Below, in pieces: positions 1 to 6,704 of a DNA stretch of 8,042 nucleotides. Position 1 is the stretch's first letter. Every line of letters starts with the position of its first letter. Below the pieces are notes generated by a model. That model saw only the letters and a list, made by a program, of their open reading frames with translations. It had not been told where the DNA came from and ran no database searches. The DNA is from an uncultured Rhodospirillales bacterium. Lineage in GTDB: Bacteria; Pseudomonadota; Alphaproteobacteria; Rhodospirillales; 2-02-FULL-58-16. The stretch covers positions 1 to 8,042 of the forward strand of contig CAJXGZ010000104.1 of assembly GCA_913053795.1 (NCBI GenBank). Direction: 5' to 3'. The position numbers and the translations under genes are program-made.

Positions 1-1051
1 CTGTCGACGTCAGGCGATGTTGTGGTGGTCTTAACATAGGCCCGTGGGGTAGCCAGCGAGTTGAATGGCGCCATCAGGCAGGGCAGGTAGCCGCCTGTCT
101 GCCCGAACACGACGAGGTCTCCAATAGCCGGTGCCGGCATAGTGACCGAGGAACGAATAACGTCCAGGGGAGAGTTGGTGGCGGCAACGATTGTCGCCGT
201 GGCAACCGGTTTGTTTCCGACGGCAAGACAGCGTCCCCCGGCTCAACGACGTAACGGCCATTAAAACCGAGGCCCGATAGTTCCGGGGCCAACAGGTCTT
301 TTACCGATTTTGCATAAGCCCTGGGCATGTCGGGGGAAAAAGGTCGCTCGTAGCGCACCGGCCCCCCTCCGCCCAGGTTCACCCGCCGCATGTCCGGGGC
401 GAATTGGTGGAGCGTGACCATGGCGCTAGCTAACGGCTGAAGCCTCGTAATGAATATGCCGGGGTCGGCGACATGGGTGGTATGGATATGAAGGCCGGCG
501 AGCGGAGTCCCATGGCTTTCAAGCAGGGCGACCGCTTCTTTCAGTTGGGGCGGGGAAAATCCAAACTTGTCACCGTAAGCGTTCCCGTCGCGGGTGGCTT
601 CTATCCGCAGGCTCACAGCGTTACCGGGGTGCCGCTCCAGCCATAACCGCAAGTCGCACAGGGTATTGAGGGTGACGCTAATATCCAGGGCGGCAAGCCG
701 GTCCACTAGGTCGGCAGTGTAGATGACGCTGCAATAACTGATATCATGTCCGCAGGCGCCTGCATCCATGGCCAGTTCCAGTTCGGTCGGCGAGCAGGCG
801 TCCAGTCCTCCGTCCGCTTCCAGGACGGTCTGGATCAGCCGGCGATGGGGATTTGCTTTTAGGGGATAGTAATAGCCGTCGAACGCCGACAGGACAGACG
901 CCAAATCCCGTTTGAACCGCTCCACGTCATAGAGGAAAAACGGCGGCTCCAGCTTTTGCACCCATTCGGACAGGTCCGTGGGAAAGACGAAAGGGGACAG
1001 CGGCGGCGAGGTCGGTTCATCCGGCGGAAGGGGGGCGGGTACGTTCATCAT
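1..1051 (-). CDS. Fold-type III PLP-dependent decarboxylase-family enzyme, frameshifted and cut by the window edge
   Basis: Superfamily of diaminopimelate and ornithine decarboxylases (PLP-binding TIM barrel plus C-terminal beta domain). The start at 1051 is bounded by an in-frame stop a few codons upstream. Seen in order: FFLYD (38-42); YPLKAN with the putative PLP lysine K65; DACSPTELELA (84-94); R149 and KFGF (162-165); GLHIH (186-190); a GGGG loop (227-230); VVEPGDAV (268-275). The frame then goes wrong near base 224. In the -1 frame translation continues openly to base 1 as GNKPVATATIVAAT, later GDLVVF, GGYLPCLMAPFNSLATPR, which matches the family's C-terminal beta domain and its FN-containing motif. 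The intact protein would thus exceed 345 residues. Canonical residues differ: the usual EPGR is EPGD, HxGS is HTTH, and the position of the catalytic Cys of CxSxD appears to be Asn. It is divergent to the ATP-grasp gene. Substrate unknown; family assignment is firm, a decarboxylase reaction is not. Confidence 0.8.
220..228 (-). other. Apparent single-base deletion (frameshift) in the PLP enzyme gene
   Basis: Read on the minus strand, family-like sequence ends at VEPGDAVL in one frame and resumes as AVGNKPVATATI in the frame reached by adding one base. Restoring one G between the codons for L and A (TTG-CC to TTG-GCC, near forward base 224) gives a continuous GDAVLAVGNKPV junction. There is no other stop in the resumed frame up to base 1. 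The clean reading on both sides suggests a recent lesion or a sequencing error rather than an old pseudogene. Confidence 0.7.
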
Positions 1052-1220
1052 GACCCATCAAGCAGTTGAAACATCCAGCAAATCATTACGTATCTTAACA
1101 ACAAAATACCAGCCGTTACATAACATTGTGTGGGTGAAACCACCTACGATCTTGTCTCGAGCAAATCCTATGGTAGTATGCTGGTAACTAATAAAGGTAA
1201 TTCGGGGATATACGGGGGCC
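1052..1220. promoter_or_regulatory. Divergent AT-rich intergenic region between the PLP-enzyme and ATP-grasp genes
   Basis: This 169-base stretch carries no gene. It is visibly richer in A+T than the flanking genes and must hold the control sequences of both divergent transcription units. It contains a short inverted repeat GGGTG-AAAC-CACCT (1132-1145) and a separated 7-base inverted pair TACCAGC (1107-1113) / GCTGGTA (1180-1186), the second half lying over the probable rightward start point. Either could be an operator, but both are short enough to be chance. I could not pick a convincing leftward promoter. Confidence 0.5.
1152..1179 (+). promoter_or_regulatory. Candidate sigma-70-type extended -10 promoter for the ATP-grasp/SIR2/STAND/radical SAM cluster
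   Basis: TTGTCT (1152-1157) lies 16 bases before TAGTAT (1174-1179). The bases just upstream of the latter are TGG, giving an extended -10 (TGN) arrangement. Each hexamer matches the consensus at 4 of 6 positions. Transcription would begin near 1186, leaving a leader of about 35 bases before the ATG at 1221. The ribosome site of that gene is poor: GGGGA at 1204-1208 is 12 bases from the ATG, and GGGGG at 1214-1218 is too close. Prediction by eye only. Confidence 0.3.
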
Positions 1221-2648
1221 ATGCGGCGTTCATTCGCCAATAACATCAGTTCCATTCTCGGCAACCGGAACTTGTTCTGGTTCGGGACCCGGGGCTGCGA
1301 CGCACTTCCGTTGATCGGGCTGCCTCAATTCAAGGGCGTGTTTTCGCTCATCTCTCCGCTGTCCGGCTGGCCGAATATTGAGGACCAGTGCCTGGAAAAC
1401 CTTTCGGGGCGGCGCGTTGATCTCGATTCTTTCAATATTGATGACGAAGTCCATCGACAAAAATTTTCCGATGAGTTGAGGGAGTTATGGCTGGGGCTGT
1501 CCGAGCGCCTCAACAGCCACTGTGTCGTCGCTCCCTATAGTGCCAACAATTTCATCACCGCCGCCATTTTTCCGCGGATAAATCATGTCGAGTATGCTGG
1601 CCTTTTCCATGAACGCCAGCGGGCCTTCGAACACAAGGTTTGGGTTGAGACGGAACTCCGCAAGGATTTCCAGAAGGCGGGCGAGCACATCAACATCATC
1701 AACTGGAAATGCCTGTTCATCGATGATATCTCCCGGCCTCTGCTCGAAGAGGCGGTGGATTCGGGACGGACGGTGGTGCGCCTCAACCGGTCTAACGGTG
1801 GGAATGGCGTGTTCCTCCTCAACGATGTCGCGGACATCGAACAACTGTGGCCGCAACTCTGCAGCTACCACGACGGCTATTTTTCGATGGCGCCCTTCTT
1901 GGCTGGCAGCGTGCCGCTCAACCTGAACGGTGTCGTGTTCCCCGACGGGGCCGTTCGGCTGCACGCGCCGTCGATCCAGATCCTCGGTGATCCCGACCTG
2001 TCGTTGAAGCGCTTCTCCTACAACGGAAACGATTTTGGGCGCGTGAAAGATCTGGCGCCGAAGGAAATCGACTCCCTGGAACATTTGGGCATCCTGGTCG
2101 GGAAATGGCTGGCGAAGGAGCGCTATGTCGGAGCGTTCGGCATTGACGCCCTGGTTCAAGATGGGCGCCTGTATCTGGCCGAGGTTAATCCGCGTTTCCA
2201 GGGCTCGTCGGCCGTCGGCGCGCAACTGGATCAACAGCAAGACCAGGTCGACATGTACCTCAACCATATGGCGGCATTCTTTGATTTGGAACCGCCTCCG
2301 GAACGTCCACTACGCACGATTATCGACGAACAGCCGGCGGTGACGCAGGTTCTGCTCAAAAACCTGACGGGCCGGTACGTGGCGTCGTCAATCGACCCGA
2401 ACGTGGGCGACGACATGGACGGTGTTCTGTCATTGGTGCCGGAACCGGGAACGCTGGTGGAACCGAATGCCGTTTTCCTTCGGCTCAAGACCAACCGCAG
2501 CCTGTGCGGCCTGGACGGTCGACTGAAAACCGAGGAACGACCTAGAATCACCAAATTGCTGGAAATGTGCCTTACACCGCCCGGCAACATCAACAAAGAA
2601 GGAAACATAGACTATGATGACTATGTCGTGGGAAGCGCTGGCGAGTGA
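1221..2648 (+). CDS. ATP-grasp domain ligase
   Basis: A 475-residue soluble protein. ATP-grasp enzymes activate a carboxylate as acyl phosphate with ATP and join it to an amine, thiol or other nucleophile. An N-terminal pre-ATP-grasp region (about 1-110) is followed by the first nucleotide-binding helix around K139 (FEHKVW), a glycine-rich loop in VVRLNRSNGGNG (185-196) and a metal-binding end D309...E321-V-N323-P-R325. The order and spacing resemble the carbamoyl-phosphate synthetase/PylC-like branch. The usual lysine of the VxK strand is Arg (R187). A further ~130-residue C-terminal part (from about 350) is not recognised. ATG 1221 is the first ATG after an in-frame stop at 1185-1187. It is first in the rightward cluster, and its last 35 bases overlap the SIR2 gene, suggesting translational coupling. 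Those last codons (IDYDDYVVGSAGE) are read out of frame from the SIR2 start and may be an acquired tail. Substrates cannot be told. Confidence 0.85.
   Translation: MRRSFANNISSILGNRNLFWFGTRGCDALPLIGLPQFKGVFSLISPLSGWPNIEDQCLENLSGRRVDLDSFNIDDEVHRQKFSDELRELWLGLSERLNSHCVVAPYSANNFITAAIFPRINHVEYAGLFHERQRAFEHKVWVETELRKDFQKAGEHINIINWKCLFIDDISRPLLEEAVDSGRTVVRLNRSNGGNGVFLLNDVADIEQLWPQLCSYHDGYFSMAPFLAGSVPLNLNGVVFPDGAVRLHAPSIQILGDPDLSLKRFSYNGNDFGRVKDLAPKEIDSLEHLGILVGKWLAKERYVGAFGIDALVQDGRLYLAEVNPRFQGSSAVGAQLDQQQDQVDMYLNHMAAFFDLEPPPERPLRTIIDEQPAVTQVLLKNLTGRYVASSIDPNVGDDMDGVLSLVPEPGTLVEPNAVFLRLKTNRSLCGLDGRLKTEERPRITKLLEMCLTPPGNINKEGNIDYDDYVVGSAGE
2597..2603 (+). promoter_or_regulatory. Ribosome binding site of the SIR2 gene, inside the ATP-grasp reading frame
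   Basis: AGAAGGA lies 10 bases before the ATG at 2614. Further in-frame ATGs follow at 2617 and 2623 with longer spacing, so 2614 is the best placed, though 2617 is possible. The site is within the coding sequence of the upstream gene, consistent with coupled translation. Confidence 0.55.
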
Positions 2649-4485
2649 TATCAAAAATGGAAGGTTTGTTCCTTTTATAGGTGCTGGACTGTCGGCTGCG
2701 CGTGACGAGCAAGCGTTAACCAAGCTGATGGAGTTGGAGAAAAATGATATGACAGAAGTCGTTCTTCGCTCCACGCCAGGGGGCTTGAGCGCTTACCGCT
2801 TCGGCCGACTGTGCAAATCGGTAAAGAAGGATTGCACCAAGACGGCTATTTTAAGGGCCATCGTCAAGAATGTCTGGATGGATATATCGACCGGCCCGAG
2901 CTGGACGGATTTGTACGATGAATGGTGCGGCGCGGACAAAATGAAGACGTTTGATATTGGCAATGAAGAGAAGGCAATTGCCGATTTTCAGGATGGATTG
3001 CTCTCCCTGATATCCGAACTGGATAGGACCGCTTGGAGCAAAGCCAAACCCGGTGTGGGGAGCGCCCTGGCACCGTGGTTGGAAGGTGCTAATTTCAACA
3101 TTGATATTAGCAGCCAAAAAGCCATAAAAGACCATATGAACAAGTGTCTAAAGGCTGCCGTCGATTTGTCCGAATTCGTCCAAGATAAAACATTGGCGAA
3201 ACGGCTGTGTCCAAAAAGCATTCTCAATGGACTCAGTAATCTTGCTGCCATAATTTTCTATCCCTCATACGACTGGGCTCCGAAAAAAGCCCAAAAAGCC
3301 CTCAAGGCTGCCTTGGTGAGTGTGAGAGAATGTCTTAATGAAGTGTCGCGGGAGCAAGTGGAATGGATGGTGTCTTTGTTGTGGCATCTATGCCGCTTTG
3401 ACGACCCGTTGCTTCCGTCGTCACGGGAATTGGCCTTTCGGTTGACCGTGAAGATGAATACGCCTTACACGGTCATGGGCGAGCTCGGCCAGATCGCTGA
3501 CTTGGTTGCCATTTCCCCTGACAACGAGGAAGATATCCCTTTTGCCAAAAACATTGACGAAGTGATTGTCGACTGGATCACGTATTGCCATCAGAAATCC
3601 GAAGAAAATGTCAGTTCCTATTACGAAAATATGGCGAGGGCGTTTTGTCTGATCTATGCGTCCCATAATGGTAAGTGGGAAATTCCGATTGAAAAACCAG
3701 AAGAGGCCCTGCCGCTTCTATTTACTACGAATTACGACGAATCCATGGAACGGGCGTTAAGGAACGTCGACGGTGCAGGCTGGAAATACGTGCATATTCT
3801 TTTCCCGTTGATACGCAAAATGGATGCGCCAAATAGTTATAAACGGATTTTTTTTCGTTCGCGCGGAACTCCCTCTTCGGATCAAGAACCTGAAACCCGG
3901 GAGGGCAAAACGGAAAAGTTACCGACTGTTTGGGCCGTGCAGAGCTGGATGATGGGAGCTCCAGAACCTTCGCCGCCCGAGATCGTTTGGCGAGACCATA
4001 GCACTCAGCAGGATGTGGGAGCATCGGGACCGATCGAAACGACATTCGCCCATATTGTCAATAAACTGCCCGGGCCAGGGCCGATTGTCATCAAATTGCA
4101 CGGGGCGCCCAGCGTTCCATTGCAAAAACTGAAAGATGAGTTCCGCCATATGACGCTGATTACGGAATCCGGCTACGTTAAAGTTATGGCCGAGTTCGGA
4201 ATACACGACAAGATGCCAATGCAGGCCCTGAATAGCGTTATGATAGGACGACGCCTTTGGTTTATCGGCTACTCGTTGTCGGACTGGAATGTGCGGTCTC
4301 AGTTATATCTCCAGTTGCAATATCGAAGGATCGAAAACAATCCATTGCTGGGAACCGTTAGCGAGGTGCGGGCCGTCATGGACCGGGCGGACCCTTTCAA
4401 GGAGGCTCATTGTGATTTCCTGGGAATCAAAATCCATAAAGGAACGATTGCGAACTTCTTTTCGCAACTCGATAATCAGTCCTAA
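2614..4485 (+). CDS. SIR2-family protein, probable NAD+-consuming defence effector
   Basis: A 623-residue protein with the SIR2-like Rossmann fold of anti-phage effectors (compare Thoeris ThsA, DSR proteins, SIR2-pAgo, Avs5), most of which hydrolyse NAD+ to block phage growth. Visible motifs: VPFIGAGLSAA (19-29), the NAD-binding GAG[IL]S; FTTNYDE (370-376) with N373 and D375; IVIKLHG (491-497) with catalytic-type H496; TLITESGY; and LWFIGYSLSDWN (548-559), the typical closing strand. All active-site motifs look intact. About 340 residues, apparently largely helical, lie between GAGLS and TTNYD, and another ~118, rich in Pro, Ser and charged residues, between TTNYD and KLHG. Both gaps are long for the family, so a regulatory or partner-binding insert is likely. 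There is no signal peptide or membrane segment. It overlaps the ATP-grasp gene by 35 bases and precedes the STAND gene by 17. Sampled segments are about 45-47% G+C, below the outer genes. The NADase role is inferred from family and neighbour. Confidence 0.85.
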   Translation: MMTMSWEALASDIKNGRFVPFIGAGLSAARDEQALTKLMELEKNDMTEVVLRSTPGGLSAYRFGRLCKSVKKDCTKTAILRAIVKNVWMDISTGPSWTDLYDEWCGADKMKTFDIGNEEKAIADFQDGLLSLISELDRTAWSKAKPGVGSALAPWLEGANFNIDISSQKAIKDHMNKCLKAAVDLSEFVQDKTLAKRLCPKSILNGLSNLAAIIFYPSYDWAPKKAQKALKAALVSVRECLNEVSREQVEWMVSLLWHLCRFDDPLLPSSRELAFRLTVKMNTPYTVMGELGQIADLVAISPDNEEDIPFAKNIDEVIVDWITYCHQKSEENVSSYYENMARAFCLIYASHNGKWEIPIEKPEEALPLLFTTNYDESMERALRNVDGAGWKYVHILFPLIRKMDAPNSYKRIFFRSRGTPSSDQEPETREGKTEKLPTVWAVQSWMMGAPEPSPPEIVWRDHSTQQDVGASGPIETTFAHIVNKLPGPGPIVIKLHGAPSVPLQKLKDEFRHMTLITESGYVKVMAEFGIHDKMPMQALNSVMIGRRLWFIGYSLSDWNVRSQLYLQLQYRRIENNPLLGTVSEVRAVMDRADPFKEAHCDFLGIKIHKGTIANFFSQLDNQS

Positions 4486-4489
4486 CGGT

Positions 4490-4496
4490 AAGGAGG
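4490..4496 (+). promoter_or_regulatory. Strong Shine-Dalgarno site of the STAND ATPase gene
   Basis: AAGGAGG ends six bases before the ATG at 4503, in the 17-base gap after the SIR2 stop codon (TAA 4483-4485). It is the best ribosome site in the window and fixes the STAND start. It implies that the sensor is translated at least as well as its SIR2 partner. Confidence 0.8.
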
Positions 4497-4502
4497 CGTA
4501 CC

Positions 4503-6704
4503 ATGGCAAATGATGGAAACGCCGAGGCGAACCTGGAAGATGATGGCTTCGTGAATCCCTTCGTCGGGGCTGTTCCATACGCGGAAAAAGATCATATGAA
4601 CTTTTTCGGTCGAACTCAGGAAATAAATTATCTAATTGACAATATGGTTAACGACCGACTGAACGTGTTGGCCGGGGAAAGCGCTGCTGGCAAGACATCC
4701 TTGGTGTGCGCGGGCCTGATTCCCGAGTTGGGCAAGCGCCGAATAAAAAGGCTAGAAGAAATGGGCGCCGGAGGCCGCGACGTATTTCCTTATCCCGTGT
4801 TTGTCTTTAGGGAATGGGGAGGCGTTTCCACGCTCGCGGGTAGGAGTGTCAGGGAAAGCCTTGATATTTATTTGTGGGAATTGCTCCAAAGTGCCGTTGA
4901 AAACCAACTTGATCCCAAGACATCCACTGAAACAGCCGATTTTAAGATCCAGGACGATTTCAACGCAGCATCTAAAATTCTCGCGGAGGCACATCAAGCT
5001 CTTAAAGATGATGACATTAAAGACCATGAGGTGTTTGGCGCCTGTATCAATGAATTCATTGCGGAATTCGGCGGGGTTTATCTGATCTTCGATCAGTTGG
5101 AGGAACTGTTTCGATCGCGGACACAGGAAACCAACGAAATCATCGGCGTGATCAGGGATTTGTATCACCTGGGCCGTCGGGTACGCATTCTTCTCTCCTT
5201 GCGCGAGGAATATTTACACCCGCTCCGTTTTTTGGATGGGGAGGTCGGCAGCATAATGAGCCGGGCCTATTTTTTGCGCGCTATTAAAACCGACGATTCA
5301 GATGGCGGCGAAACGATTGCCATCAACGAGATCGTAAACAAAGCCTTCCAAGGGGGTGGGTTTGAACTATCGGAAGACGTCAGGAAAGCCCTGATCTACA
5401 ACTGCACTGGTGCGACCGATAATGATGAACAGTCGAAAATTCGGCGCAACAACCTGCTGACCTTGCAGGTCGTCTCTCAGGAGGTGTTCGAGTTCCTTCG
5501 GGGGGCAGCTAAACCGCGGGGTAAAGTTGGTCCCGAGCACATGGAGGCGTTCGAAAACAGCATCATCGAGAAATACCTACAAATGGAGGGGGAGGATAAA
5601 CGCAAGTTAGTTTACGCCAATGCGCTGCAACGTTGGATTACAAAATCCCTTGAGAGAGACGGCCAAGATGAGACATTACAGTCCGGACACATCCGCTGGA
5701 TCGCAACGCGGTTGGCGGCATATCTGTCGCAAGGAGATTTCAAGGTCGTTGTTAGCCAGGAGCAGTTGTGGGAAAAATTCATCTCGGCCCTTGGTTATAT
5801 TGAGCTGATGAACGACCCAGGTGAAGATGAGAAGATCTTAGGAGCTGAGAAGATCGTACATGAACTGTTTCGTAAGACCTTGGATAAGCTGGAGAAGGCA
5901 AATATCGTCAAATTTTATGGTGGAAAGGACGACAAATCCGGCGCCTCCTCCCAAGTCGAGCTCGTGCACGACTTGATGGGCCCAGCCTTTAGCGATTGGT
6001 CTGATGCACAAAGGGACAGCTTGCTGGACGGCCTTGCCTCCCCAATAAAAAATATCGGTGTTGACGTCATGTTAAGACCAGGGAAACAGGTGGTTCCGGA
6101 TATCTATAAGGCGGAACCGAAGTTTTTCCGCGGGTGTTCCTACGTTAATTATGTCAATGAAGCCAAACTCAAAACATGGGAAGGCATGGCGGTTTTCACG
6201 GGTGAACACTTCAAAAAATGGACCTTCAAGGGCACGTTCTTCAAAGGTGTGAAATTCAAAAATTGCATGTTTGATGGTACGGATCTTCAGGGTGCCCTGT
6301 TTTCCGATTGCGACTTCGACGGGGTCTGGTTCGTGAACTTGTCAGTGGATAAATCTCAGCTCGATTTCCGGGGCTGCCGGTTCAAGAAAGTGACGTTCAA
6401 CAAATGCAAAGTGCGTCAGTTGACGATTACCAATAATGACGATACCAAGCGACCGTGTGAATTGGTTCGGGGTGGGGAAGACGGCGATACGTCGGCAATC
6501 CAATTGATAGGCAATACGGTATTCCAACTGTCGCGGATCGATAGCGTGAAGGGCGACGGCGAAGCGCTGATAAAGGCCGATGCTGGATCTCGCTTTGAAT
6601 ACTGCATGTGGGACAAGGACAGCGCCGAGAAAATCAAGGCGAACGCGGCCCAGTTCATCTCTTGCGGTCCGTCGGCAGGCATTGGCGGCGATGATGGAAA
6701 ATGA
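4503..6704 (+). CDS. Novel-STAND type 1 (nSTAND1) P-loop ATPase with C-terminal pentapeptide repeats
   Basis: A 733-residue signal-transduction ATPase; STAND proteins stay off until a ligand binds, then oligomerise with ATP and switch on an effector. The nSTAND1 signature is clear: NPFVGAVPY near the N-terminus, FFGRTQEI (34-41), Walker A GESAAGKTS (58-66), Walker B YLIFDQLEELF (193-203), RVRILLSLREEYL (226-238), and the winged-helix end VELVHDLMGPAFSDW (485-499), which matches the family's usual VE..HE.L...W. After it, phenylalanine recurs every fifth residue: F565, F570, F575, F580, F585, F590, L595, F600, F605, F610. The pattern resumes with shifted register at F622, F627, F632, V637, I642. 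These are pentapeptide repeats, which form a right-handed square beta-helix. The last ~90 residues are unassigned. No enzyme domain is fused to it, so the SIR2 protein just upstream is the likely effector. It overlaps the radical SAM gene by ATGA. Sampled 5' segments are low in G+C (38-45%). Confidence 0.88.
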   Translation: MANDGNAEANLEDDGFVNPFVGAVPYAEKDHMNFFGRTQEINYLIDNMVNDRLNVLAGESAAGKTSLVCAGLIPELGKRRIKRLEEMGAGGRDVFPYPVFVFREWGGVSTLAGRSVRESLDIYLWELLQSAVENQLDPKTSTETADFKIQDDFNAASKILAEAHQALKDDDIKDHEVFGACINEFIAEFGGVYLIFDQLEELFRSRTQETNEIIGVIRDLYHLGRRVRILLSLREEYLHPLRFLDGEVGSIMSRAYFLRAIKTDDSDGGETIAINEIVNKAFQGGGFELSEDVRKALIYNCTGATDNDEQSKIRRNNLLTLQVVSQEVFEFLRGAAKPRGKVGPEHMEAFENSIIEKYLQMEGEDKRKLVYANALQRWITKSLERDGQDETLQSGHIRWIATRLAAYLSQGDFKVVVSQEQLWEKFISALGYIELMNDPGEDEKILGAEKIVHELFRKTLDKLEKANIVKFYGGKDDKSGASSQVELVHDLMGPAFSDWSDAQRDSLLDGLASPIKNIGVDVMLRPGKQVVPDIYKAEPKFFRGCSYVNYVNEAKLKTWEGMAVFTGEHFKKWTFKGTFFKGVKFKNCMFDGTDLQGALFSDCDFDGVWFVNLSVDKSQLDFRGCRFKKVTFNKCKVRQLTITNNDDTKRPCELVRGGEDGDTSAIQLIGNTVFQLSRIDSVKGDGEALIKADAGSRFEYCMWDKDSAEKIKANAAQFISCGPSAGIGGDDGK

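Noticed and set aside
31..261. Minus-strand 76-codon open frame overlapping the end of the PLP gene
   Set aside because: It is in the third frame, neither the upstream nor the resumed downstream frame of the PLP enzyme, and has no family-like sequence; the true continuation is in the remaining frame and lacks its own ATG.
1052..1220. Search for a small precursor-peptide gene or toxin/antidote in the intergenic region
   Set aside because: The short open frames here have no credible ribosome site and read as low-complexity intergenic sequence.
1485..2267. 260-codon minus-strand open frame opposite the ATP-grasp gene
   Set aside because: It is a GC-driven mirror of a gene with clear ATP-grasp motifs on the plus strand; its product has no recognisable motif.
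4289..4513. 74-codon plus-strand frame across the SIR2/STAND junction, possible small linker gene
   Set aside because: It is fully explained by SIR2 coding sequence in another frame and has no ribosome site; the AAGGAGG at 4490 serves the ATG at 4503.
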